From the NCBI GenBank assembly GCA_002381045.1, contig DFWT01000076.1, forward strand, positions 1 to 6,071: DNA of 6,071 nt, written 5' to 3'. Numbering within the stretch: position 1 is the first letter of the stretch; every line of letters begins with the position of its first letter. The translations under genes and the position numbers were made by a program. The stretch is from Rhodoferax sp. UBA4127. GTDB taxonomy: Bacteria; Pseudomonadota; Gammaproteobacteria; Burkholderiales; Burkholderiaceae_C. Shown one piece after another: positions 1 to 5,966 of this stretch. The notes under the pieces are model-generated. The model saw only the letters and a program-made list of their open reading frames with translations, was not told where the DNA came from and searched no databases.

Positions 1-712
1 GCACGCTGTGCCAGAAGGCGGTTACTGTCTGGCCGCTCAAAATGCGCCCGGAGGCATCGGTTACCGTGCCGCTGATGATGATGGGCAGGCGTTGACCACT
101 GGCCTCAAAAAACTCGTCAATCGCAAACAAGGCGGCCTTGGCGTTGAGCGTGTCAAAAATGGTTTCCACCAGCAGCGCGTCCACCCCGCCTTGCACAAGC
201 GCTTCGACTTGCTGGTAGTAGGCGGCGCGCAGTTCTTCAAACGTGACGTTGCGCGCGCCGGGGTCGTTTACGTCCGGACTGATGCTGGCGGTTTTGGGTG
301 TGGGGCCAAGTGCACCCAGGGCAAAGCGGGGTTTGTCAGGTGTAGAGAACTTGTCGCAGGCGGCGCGAGCCAACTTGGCCGACGCCAGGTTCATCTCATA
401 GGCCAGGTTGGCCATGTCGTAGTCCGCTTGGGCCACGGTGGTGGCGCCAAAGGTGTTGGTTTCGATCATGTCGGCACCTGCGGCCAGGTAGCGTTCATGA
501 ATGTCACTTATGACATCCGGGCGGGTCAGGCTCAGCAACTCGTTGTTGCCCTTGATGTCTTTATGGAAGTCTTTGAAGCGCGCGCCACGGTACTGGGATT
601 CGTCCAACTTAAAGCGTTGGATCATGGTGCCCATAGCGCCGTCCAACACCAAGATGCGGTGTTCCAGAATGCCAGGCAGCGCTTGGCCGCGGGTGTAGGT
701 GGGTGTGCTCAT
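1..712 (-). CDS. metH: Cobalamin-dependent methionine synthase, N-terminal homocysteine-binding domain (partial, runs off left edge)
   Basis: This is the first 237 codons of a cytoplasmic enzyme that moves a methyl group from 5-methyltetrahydrofolate, via cobalamin, to homocysteine to make methionine. The reading frame is uninterrupted from the ATG at 712 to the window edge. It aligns from end to end with the N-terminus of E. coli MetH. Shared motifs include LVLDGAMGTMIQ (residues 21-32), KGNNELL (54-60), GADMIETNTF (79-88), SISPDVNDP (143-151), ETIFDTLNAKAA (183-194) and SGTVTDASGR (214-223), all of the Hcy/betaine methyltransferase barrel. The zinc-binding cysteines lie beyond the edge. Some proteobacteria split MetH into a short homocysteine-binding protein and a separate cobalamin/folate protein, and this window cannot tell which form is present. 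The ATG matches the family N-terminus, but it follows a run of six C and has no Shine-Dalgarno. An in-frame TTG at 733 is the only nearby alternative. The gene is divergent from the cytochrome. Confidence 0.95.
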   Translation of the reverse strand, partial: MSTPTYTRGQALPGILEHRILVLDGAMGTMIQRFKLDESQYRGARFKDFHKDIKGNNELLSLTRPDVISDIHERYLAAGADMIETNTFGATTVAQADYDMANLAYEMNLASAKLARAACDKFSTPDKPRFALGALGPTPKTASISPDVNDPGARNVTFEELRAAYYQQVEALVQGGVDALLVETIFDTLNAKAALFAIDEFFEASGQRLPIIISGTVTDASGRILSGQTVTAFWHSV

Positions 713-718
713 GGGGGG

Positions 719-724
719 ATTGTA
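719..724 (-). promoter_or_regulatory. Candidate -10 element for metH (possible leaderless start)
   Basis: On the minus strand the hexamer TACAAT (724 to 719) matches the sigma-70 -10 consensus at five of six positions. Its last base is separated from the metH ATG by exactly six bases, all C, so the expected transcription start falls on or next to the A of the start codon. No good -35 box sits 16-18 bp upstream (GACAGG at 17 bp). The element is therefore weak evidence on its own. Confidence 0.25.
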
Positions 725-788
725 GAAAACCAAGTTGCCGACCTGTCGCGATTACTTCCAATGGCTTGGCCGGAAAATGCCCAAAACC

Positions 789-808
789 GGGTTCAACCCA
801 TTCGAATG
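789..808. repeat. Two abutting short palindromes, candidate operator
   Basis: GGGTTCAACCC (789-799) has perfect 5-bp arms around one base. It shares its last base with CATTCGAATG (799-808), a perfect 10-bp palindrome. They lie about 80 bp upstream of the metH start and 113 bp upstream of the cytochrome start. Either gene could be regulated from here, but I do not recognise a known regulator site and short palindromes can occur by chance. Confidence 0.3.
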
Positions 809-920
809 CACAATACCCACGTATCGGCCAGTGGCATTGCTCCGCAACTAAGACTCGCCAATGCAAATTGTTTGTACATAAACGATAGCGCAAAAACACA
901 CTTTCCGATTGGCTTGAGGT

Positions 921-1622
921 ATGTTGAACTTAAGAATTGTGTGGAATATCGGCATCTTTGTTGTAGCCTGTTTGGGGGGCACACAACTGGCTATGGCGCA
1001 GACCGGAAGTACTGCGGGGCAGGGTATTGCCAATACGTCACATGACGCAAGACTCTGGACTTTCTTAGGAACGGAGTCACAAATTTGTGTGATGTGTCAT
1101 GCGCCGCACAATGCAACCAGCGATGGGCCGCTGTGGAATCATGCCATGTCTGCCGTTGCGAGTTACAAACTGTATGGCTCATCGTCAACGCTGGCGACAA
1201 TCGGCCAGCCAGGTCCTACATCCAAGCTGTGCCTGTCATGTCATGATGGTACGGTGGCGATCCTGTCATTTGGCGGCAACACCGGTGGCATGACTTTGAT
1301 CGACGCTGCGGGTGCGACTGCCAGGTCAGTGATCGGCCAAGATTTGTCCAACGATCACCCGATTGGTTTTGCGTATGACGCCGCGCTGGTGGCCAAGGAC
1401 CCGACCAAACTCAAACCCACCAGTACGCCGGTCACGATTGGCGCGAGTTCAACCAGGTTGGGAACCATCGCCACCATGCTGCTGGATGGCGGCACAAAAA
1501 TGGAATGTTCGTCTTGCCATGACGTTCACAACAAGTTTACCGTGGCCACCTTGAGCGGCAGGGGTTTGGTCAAAGTCGGCACCGGCGGCAGCGCACTGTG
1601 TCTGACCTGCCACATCAAGTAA
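921..1622 (+). CDS. Exported tetraheme c-type cytochrome (paired CXXCH motif family)
   Basis: This is a 233-residue periplasmic electron carrier. The N-terminus is a signal peptide with a hydrophobic stretch at about residues 8-20 and likely cleavage after AMA near residue 26. Four covalent heme c sites are visible: CVMCH (56-60), CLSCH (104-108), CSSCH (196-200) and CLTCH (227-231), the last only two residues from the C-terminus. Histidines at 41, 63, 74, 146 (in an NDHPIG motif) and 203 are candidate distal ligands, enough for four bis-His hemes. Hemes 1 and 3 share a CxxCHxxHN pattern, which suggests an internal duplication. This layout fits the doubled-CXXCH (cytochrome c3-like) group. 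Maturation would need the Ccm machinery, which is not in this window. The redox partner and precise role are unknown. GAGG at 916-919 is only one base from the ATG, so TTG at 924 is a possible alternative start with a nearly identical product. Confidence 0.9.
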   Translation: MLNLRIVWNIGIFVVACLGGTQLAMAQTGSTAGQGIANTSHDARLWTFLGTESQICVMCHAPHNATSDGPLWNHAMSAVASYKLYGSSSTLATIGQPGPTSKLCLSCHDGTVAILSFGGNTGGMTLIDAAGATARSVIGQDLSNDHPIGFAYDAALVAKDPTKLKPTSTPVTIGASSTRLGTIATMLLDGGTKMECSSCHDVHNKFTVATLSGRGLVKVGTGGSALCLTCHIK

Positions 1623-1631
1623 GTTGAGCTG

Positions 1632-3191
1632 CTAGGGCAAGCGAAACACGTCCACGGCGCGCCGCAAGGTGCCGGTGCTTTGATTCAAGGCGGTGGCCGC
1701 TGCCGCAGACTCTTCGCCCAGCGCCGCGTTTTGCTGTGTGGCGGTGTCAAGTTGGTTCACCGACTGGTTCACCTGTGCAATGCCAATGGATTGCTCTTTG
1801 GTGGCACTGCTGATTTGCTGAATGAGGGCACTGACCTGAGCCACTGAGGTCACCACCTCCTGCATGGTTTGCCCGGCAGCGCGCATCTGGCTGGCGCCCT
1901 CGCTGACCTGATGGACAGAGGTACCAATCAAATCACGGATTTCTTTGGCCGCGCTGGAACTGCGGTGTGCCAGGCTGCGCACTTCGGTTGCCACCACCGC
2001 AAAACCACGCCCCTGCTCACCCGCCCGCGCAGCTTCTACCGCGGCGTTCAGCGCCAGAATATTGGTTTGAAAGGCGATCCCTTCAATCACCGCAATGATC
2101 TCGCCGACCTTTTTGGATGACGTCTCAATGGCCTGCATGGACGCACCCACCGACTGAACCGCTTCGCCGCCACGCTGCGCCACCTGGGTGCTTTGCGCGC
2201 TTTGCTGCGAGACCTGCTCGGCCATGTCGGCGGTTTGGCGCACGGTGCTGGCGAGTTGCTCCATGGAGGAAGCGGTGGTTTCCAGGCTGCTGGCCTGTGC
2301 TTCGGTGCGGGCCGACAGGTCTTGGCTGCTGCGCGACACCTCTTCGGTCATCTGGGTGATTTCGTCAATTTCTTTGCGTACATCGCCAATGGTGGCATGC
2401 AGGTTCATCTGAATTTGCGACAAGCGGCGCGCAATCGAGGTAAACGGCCCAATGTGCACCGGATCCAGTTCCGTGGTCATGTTGCATCCGGCCAGATCCC
2501 CGGCAAAGCGATCGACTTCATCCAGGCAAACCGTAAACTGGTTGTGAAACCAGTACAGCAGTGCGGCACTGCCCACGACCAGCCAAGCCGTTTGGGCGGT
2601 TATCGTTCCCGTGTAGTTCAATCCGAGTTCATGTATTCCCATCGTCACAACACCCAGCAAGCCAATGGCAATGCCCAGCCGCTCGGTTAAGGTCAGGCGG
2701 TGCAGCCGACCCAACCCATCGCGCCAGCCCAGTCCACGTACGCCACCCGCGTGCAGCTTGAAGGTAAGGTGGCCGCTTTGGCGTTGGGCATCAAGCTTGG
2801 CGTAAAGCGCCTCGGCTGCGCTGATTTGCTCGCGCGAAGGCTTGTAACGCACCGACATGTACGCCTTGGGCTTGCCGCCTTGCATGATGGGCGTGACGTT
2901 GGCCACCACCCAATAGTGGTCGCCATTTTTTCGGCGGTTTTTCACAATGCCGGTCCAGGGGCGCCCGCGCCCAATGGTGGCCCACAGATCGTAAAAAGCC
3001 TCAGGCGGCACGTCAGGGTGGCGCACCAAGCTGTGCGGCTGGCCAATCAACTCTTCGTAGGTGAAGCCGCTGGTGGACTCGAACGCATGGTTGCAGTGGG
3101 TGATACGTCCCTGCAAATCGGTGGTTGAGACCAAAATGTTTTCCGACGGGTAGTCGTACTCTTGCTGGGTGACTGGAAAGTTTTCTACCAT
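1632..3191 (-). CDS. aer: Aer-type PAS-domain aerotaxis/energy-taxis chemoreceptor
   Basis: This is a 519-residue membrane-anchored methyl-accepting chemotaxis protein that should sense cell redox state through a PAS-bound flavin and signal to CheA/CheW. Its PAS domain (about residues 18-118) aligns closely with E. coli Aer. It keeps N34, R57-H58-P59-D60 and W79 at the same numbers, including the RHPD motif tied to FAD binding in Aer, and the PW-GIVKNRRKNGDHYW stretch (78-94). Two hydrophobic segments (about 173-190 and 200-216) form a membrane hairpin, and a HAMP-like region follows (about 217-270). The MCP signalling tip IAFQTNILALNAAVEAARAG is at 372-391. Methylation-helix sequences appear retained at about 301-319 and 484-500. 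There is no NWETF-like CheR-binding tail. I chose the ATG at 3191, because AAGGA and GAGGT lie just upstream and it matches the Aer N-terminus. A longer frame to 3326 adds 45 unrelated residues. It converges on the cytochrome gene across 9 bp. Confidence 0.93.
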   Translation of the reverse strand: MVENFPVTQQEYDYPSENILVSTTDLQGRITHCNHAFESTSGFTYEELIGQPHSLVRHPDVPPEAFYDLWATIGRGRPWTGIVKNRRKNGDHYWVVANVTPIMQGGKPKAYMSVRYKPSREQISAAEALYAKLDAQRQSGHLTFKLHAGGVRGLGWRDGLGRLHRLTLTERLGIAIGLLGVVTMGIHELGLNYTGTITAQTAWLVVGSAALLYWFHNQFTVCLDEVDRFAGDLAGCNMTTELDPVHIGPFTSIARRLSQIQMNLHATIGDVRKEIDEITQMTEEVSRSSQDLSARTEAQASSLETTASSMEQLASTVRQTADMAEQVSQQSAQSTQVAQRGGEAVQSVGASMQAIETSSKKVGEIIAVIEGIAFQTNILALNAAVEAARAGEQGRGFAVVATEVRSLAHRSSSAAKEIRDLIGTSVHQVSEGASQMRAAGQTMQEVVTSVAQVSALIQQISSATKEQSIGIAQVNQSVNQLDTATQQNAALGEESAAAATALNQSTGTLRRAVDVFRLP

Positions 3192-3209
3192 GTGGACCTC
3201 GTTCCTTGC
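3192..3209 (-). promoter_or_regulatory. Ribosome binding site fixing the aer start
   Basis: Read on the minus strand, AAGGA and then GAGGT precede the ATG at 3191, with GAGGT five bases from the start codon. This is the only textbook Shine-Dalgarno in the window. It decides the 519-residue start over the longer open frame. Confidence 0.7.
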
Positions 3210-3304
3210 ATTGCTTTCACAAGCGTAAAACCGCCTCACCAAATACAGCCTATGTGATGCAAGCATAAGCATATCAGCGCGCAATGGGACAATGCTTGCA
3301 TTGC
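3205..3304. repeat. CTTGCATTGC direct repeats flanking a pair of ATGCWWGCAT palindromes
   Basis: ATGCAAGCAT (3257-3266) and ATGCTTGCAT (3292-3301) are reverse complements of each other, and each is an ATGC-WW-GCAT palindrome. Their centres are 35 bp apart. The right copy extends to a perfect CAATGC-TT-GCATTG (3290-3303). CTTGCATTGC, which includes a half-site, occurs at 3205-3214 and again at 3295-3304. The cluster lies 14-113 bp upstream of the aer start, which suits an operator array. The two palindromes could equally pair as a 10-bp stem with a 25-nt loop in a transcript. Confidence 0.5.
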
Positions 3305-3348
3305 CTCTGTGTGGGCGACGTTGCAAATCTCGATGTTAAGCTTTTTAG

Positions 3349-3381
3349 GCTTCTAGCCCTTATTTTAATTGGGCTAGAAGC
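3349..3381. repeat. Perfect inverted repeat, likely member of a dispersed CTAG-centred repeat family
   Basis: GCTTCTAGCCC (3349-3359) and GGGCTAGAAGC (3371-3381) are exact reverse complements around an 11-nt AT-rich loop. The 3' flank CTATTTAATTTGTAG runs to within ten bases of the recQ start codon. It is not a terminator for a known gene, since it sits between two divergent starts and has no clean T tract. From memory, similar CTAG-containing hairpins with an AATTTGTAG flank are scattered through Comamonadaceae chromosomes, so I infer a dispersed repeat. A matching half-copy occurs near 6048. Confidence 0.6.
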
Positions 3382-3404
3382 TATTTAATTTGTAGTAAGT
3401 TAAT

Positions 3405-5267
3405 TTGTCTATTGAATCCATCCTCCGTGACGTGTTCGGTTACCGGGCGTTTCGCGGGCCGCAGCAAGACATCATTGAGCACGTGGTGGCCGGCGGTGAT
3501 GCGCTGGTCCTGATGCCTACCGGCGGCGGCAAGTCACTGTGTTATCAGATCCCGGCGATTGCACGCCAGCAGGCAGGGCAAGGCATCACGGTGGTGATCT
3601 CACCTTTGATCGCCTTGATGCATGACCAAGTAGGTGCGTTGCACGAAGCCGGCGTGAGTGCCGCGTTTCTAAATTCCACGCTGTCGGCGCAAGACACCTC
3701 GGACACCGAGCGACGGCTGGTGCAAGGAGGCATCACCCTGCTATACGCCGCGCCTGAGCGGGTCAATACACCGCGTTTTCTGGCCCAGCTCGATTCACTG
3801 GCTGAGCGTGGGCTGCTCAGCCTGTTCGCCATAGACGAAGCCCATTGCGTGAGCCAGTGGGGCCACGACTTCCGCCCGGAGTACCGGGCGTTGACGCTCT
3901 TGCATGAGCGTTACCCCAGCGTGCCGCGCATGGCCCTTACCGCCACTGCGGACGATGTGACGCGCGCGGACATCATTGAGCGCCTGCAGCTGCAAGACGC
4001 GCGGTTGTTTCTGAGCAGCTTTGATCGCCCTAACATCCGCTACACCATCGTGGAAAAACGCGAAGCCACCGAGCAGTTGCTGCGTTTCATTCGTGACGAA
4101 CACCTGGGCGACGCGGGCATCGTGTATTGCCAGTCGCGCAAAAAGGTGGAAGACATTGCCAACTTGCTGTGTGACGAAGGCATCCCGGCAATGCCCTACC
4201 ACGCGGGTTTGGACGCGCGTGTGCGCCAAGCCAACCAAGACCAATTCTTGCGCACCGAAGGCGTGGTGATGGTCGCAACCATTGCTTTTGGCATGGGTAT
4301 CGACAAGCCCGATGTGCGTTTTGTGGCGCACCTGGACATGCCCAAAAACATTGAAGGTTATTACCAAGAAACCGGCCGTGCCGGGCGCGACGGCTTACCT
4401 GCTGATGCCTGGATGTGCTACGGCCTGCAAGACGTGGTGAACCAGCGCCGCATGATCGACGAGAGCCCGGCCGAAGACGAATTCAAGCAGGTGCTGCGTG
4501 GCAAGCTGGAAGCTCTGCTGGGTTTGAGCGAGGCCACCGACTGCCGCCGGGTGCGCTTGCTGCGCTACTTTGGTGAAGCCAGCCAAGACTGCCATAACTG
4601 CGACAACTGTCTGCACCCACCCGAGGTGTGGGACGGCAGTGAAGCCGCGCGCAAACTGTTGTCCACCGTTTACCGGGTGCAGCAAATGAGCGGCTTTGGT
4701 TTTGGTGCCGGGCACATCGTGGATGTGCTGCGGGGCAAAGTTACCGACAAGGTCACTCAGCGTGGCCATGAGGCGGTCAGCACCTTTGGCATTGGTGCGG
4801 ATTTGTGCGAAACCCAATGGCGCGCCGTACTGCGCCAGTTGCTGGCCATGGGAGCGGTGGAGGTGGACGCACAGGCCTTCAACACCCTCAAGCTCACCGA
4901 GTTCGCCCGTGCCGTACTCAAGGGCGAGGTGGTGGTGCGCCTGCGTGCCTCAGAGCCAGCCACCCATACACGCAAGTCACGCCGGGGTGCGGCGGCGCGG
5001 CCAGCGGCCAAGGCGGCGGTGGATTTGGCGCCGGACGCCCAGGCCAGTTTCTTGGCCCTGAAAGCCTGGCGCGCCGAGGTGGCCAAAGCACACAACCTGC
5101 CCGCCTATGTGATTTTTCATGATGCCACCTTGGCGGCCATTGCCCAAAACGCACCGCAATCCTTGGAAGATTTGCAAGGCATCAGTGGGATGGGGGCACG
5201 CAAGCTGGCCGCTTACGGTGCGGCGGTGCTTGAGGTGGTGGCCTCGGGTGGGATGACTGCGGGGTAG
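3405..5267 (+). CDS. recQ: ATP-dependent DNA helicase RecQ
   Basis: This is a 620-residue 3'-5' superfamily 2 DNA helicase for recombination and stalled-fork repair, close in length to E. coli RecQ (about 609). The order is motif 0 FGYRAFRGPQ (11-20), Walker A MPTGGGKS (37-44), DEAH (144-147) with the adjacent aromatic-rich loop SQWGHDFRPEY (150-160), motif III LTATA (178-182), and motif VI QETGRAGRDG (321-330). Zinc-site cysteines are at 380, 396, 399 and 402. An RQC winged helix follows (about 410-515), then a basic Ala-rich linker (about 515-545) and an HRDC domain (about 545-618, with YVIFHDATL). All key residues are present, so it should be active. The start is a TTG with only a weak AGTAAG five bases upstream. 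An in-frame TAA at 3396-3398 rules out any start further upstream, and GTG at 3432 would leave one residue before motif 0. It stands alone, divergent from aer and convergent with the TMEM175 gene. Confidence 0.97.
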   Translation: MSIESILRDVFGYRAFRGPQQDIIEHVVAGGDALVLMPTGGGKSLCYQIPAIARQQAGQGITVVISPLIALMHDQVGALHEAGVSAAFLNSTLSAQDTSDTERRLVQGGITLLYAAPERVNTPRFLAQLDSLAERGLLSLFAIDEAHCVSQWGHDFRPEYRALTLLHERYPSVPRMALTATADDVTRADIIERLQLQDARLFLSSFDRPNIRYTIVEKREATEQLLRFIRDEHLGDAGIVYCQSRKKVEDIANLLCDEGIPAMPYHAGLDARVRQANQDQFLRTEGVVMVATIAFGMGIDKPDVRFVAHLDMPKNIEGYYQETGRAGRDGLPADAWMCYGLQDVVNQRRMIDESPAEDEFKQVLRGKLEALLGLSEATDCRRVRLLRYFGEASQDCHNCDNCLHPPEVWDGSEAARKLLSTVYRVQQMSGFGFGAGHIVDVLRGKVTDKVTQRGHEAVSTFGIGADLCETQWRAVLRQLLAMGAVEVDAQAFNTLKLTEFARAVLKGEVVVRLRASEPATHTRKSRRGAAARPAAKAAVDLAPDAQASFLALKAWRAEVAKAHNLPAYVIFHDATLAAIAQNAPQSLEDLQGISGMGARKLAAYGAAVLEVVASGGMTAG

Positions 5268-5387
5268 GCTGCCAGTAGGCCCAGTGATTGGCAATCGGGT
5301 GCCTGCAAACTGGGCCCTAGCAACGCCCCCTGGAATGCAATGTGACTGACGCGTCATTGGCGCCGTCAATCCGCAAGGAAATGCCCG
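5268..5387. other. Convergent intergenic gap with small inverted repeats
   Basis: GGCCCAGT (5278-5285) and ACTGGGCC (5309-5316) could form an 8-bp stem. A smaller GATT-GGC-AATC hairpin (5286-5296) nests in its loop. No T tract follows on either strand, so a standard intrinsic terminator is not supported. The perfect palindrome TGACGCGTCA (5347-5356) and extra CGTCA copies at 5364-5368 and 5386-5390 lie closer to the TMEM175 gene end. No credible gene fits here. Confidence 0.5.
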
Positions 5388-5966
5388 TCAGTGTGTCTGT
5401 CCAACACTCTCAATTCGACGATCAGGTACAAGCCACATTAGAGCAACGATAACGAAAAGAATCCCTGATAACCAGGACGACACAAAGGCCGCAGGGATTG
5501 AAAGCGCATAGAGAAAAGGCGAAGCCCTACCTTTGTAATCTTTGCCGATGGCGCGTGCCAGTAGTGAATCATCGCCCTGGCTGCGGATGATCGTCAGCTG
5601 CAATATCCAGTAGGCAATGGCTGCCATGAACAGGACAAAGCCGTACATGGCGCTGGGAACAGGGGCGAAATGATTCTCGCCCATCCAGCCAGTAGCGACC
5701 GGAAACAGGGATAGCCAGAACAGCAGATGTAAGTTGGCCCACAAAATACCGCCCGACACTTTGCCAACGGTATGCAACATGTGATGGTGGTTGTTCCAGT
5801 AGATACCCACATAGACAAAGCTGAGCACATAGCTGAGAAACACGGGAAGCAGGGGCGCCAGAACGTTCAGTTCGGCACCGTGCGGCACCTTGATTTCCAA
5901 CACCATGATGGTGATGATGATGGCAAGCACGCCGTCGCTAAATGCTTCCAGTCGGTTCTTATTCAT
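5388..5966 (-). CDS. TMEM175 family (DUF1211) potassium channel-like membrane protein
   Basis: This is a 192-residue integral inner-membrane protein. The N-terminus carries the family signature RxxxFSDG (R5, F9, S10, D11, G12) at the start of the first helix, followed by AIIITIMVLEIKVP. Six hydrophobic segments can be drawn at about 12-26, 35-57, 73-93, 105-126, 150-164 and 165-180, as expected for one six-helix TMEM175 unit. A histidine cluster NHHHM (59-63) ends the second helix. Bacterial members studied so far form tetrameric K+ channels gated without a classical selectivity filter. The assignment as a K+ channel here comes from family membership, and the physiological role is unknown. 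The ATG at 5966 places the signature at the usual distance from the N-terminus, but no clear Shine-Dalgarno precedes it. It is convergent with recQ, and no partner gene is visible. Confidence 0.9.
   Translation of the reverse strand: MNKNRLEAFSDGVLAIIITIMVLEIKVPHGAELNVLAPLLPVFLSYVLSFVYVGIYWNNHHHMLHTVGKVSGGILWANLHLLFWLSLFPVATGWMGENHFAPVPSAMYGFVLFMAAIAYWILQLTIIRSQGDDSLLARAIGKDYKGRASPFLYALSIPAAFVSSWLSGILFVIVALMWLVPDRRIESVGQTH

Larger units (their letters stand above)
713..920. other. Divergent intergenic region between metH and the cytochrome gene
   Basis: This 208-bp stretch must hold the 5' control regions of both flanking genes. It carries two abutting short palindromes (789-808), an imperfect palindrome GTTTGTACATAAAC (870-883), and a TACAAT hexamer just upstream of metH. 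I looked on the minus strand for the S-adenosylhomocysteine riboswitch known upstream of some betaproteobacterial methionine-cycle genes and found no convincing match. I also found no MetR-type TGAA-N5-TTCA site. The short frames crossing this stretch on both strands show no recognisable protein. Confidence 0.7.
3192..3404. other. Divergent intergenic region between aer and recQ
   Basis: These 213 bp separate two divergently transcribed genes and must carry both promoters. The half near aer has two ATGCWWGCAT palindromes and a CTTGCATTGC direct repeat. The half near recQ is AT-rich and dominated by a perfect inverted repeat. I found no -35/-10 pair convincing enough to annotate for either gene. 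A FliA-like reading of the aer upstream sequence did not reach an acceptable consensus or spacing. Confidence 0.7.

Noticed and set aside
868..884. FNR/CRP-like box around GTTTGTACATAAAC upstream of the cytochrome
   Set aside because: The palindrome has mismatches at inner positions and does not fit TTGAT-N4-ATCAA well enough to name a regulator.
609..899. 96-codon minus-strand frame upstream of and into metH
   Set aside because: It overlaps the metH start in another frame and has no recognisable motif. It would occupy the intergenic control region.
713..920. S-adenosylhomocysteine or SAM riboswitch upstream of metH
   Set aside because: The minus-strand sequence lacks the conserved core segments and paired helices I would expect for either class.
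8..1045. Long 345-codon plus-strand open frame
   Set aside because: It is antisense to metH over its first 700 bases and overlaps the cytochrome gene at its end. The translation has no recognisable domain, and the minus strand matches MetH clearly.
3192..3326. 45-residue N-terminal extension of the aer frame
   Set aside because: The extension does not resemble Aer, whereas the internal ATG at 3191 has a strong ribosome binding site and aligns with the Aer N-terminus.
3343..3370. FliA (sigma-28) promoter for aer on the minus strand
   Set aside because: TAAA and GCCTAAAA are 13 bp apart rather than about 15, the -10 match is imperfect, and both lie inside the inverted repeat.
3349..3381. Intrinsic terminator
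   Set aside because: The hairpin lies between two divergent start codons, where no transcript from the flanking genes ends, and there is no clean T tract on either strand.
3795..4367. 190-codon minus-strand frame within recQ
   Set aside because: It is antisense to the conserved RecQ helicase core and has no family resemblance, so it is a shadow of recQ codon usage.
5278..5316. Bidirectional terminator between recQ and the TMEM175 gene
   Set aside because: The 8-bp stem has a long 23-nt loop and no T run on either side.
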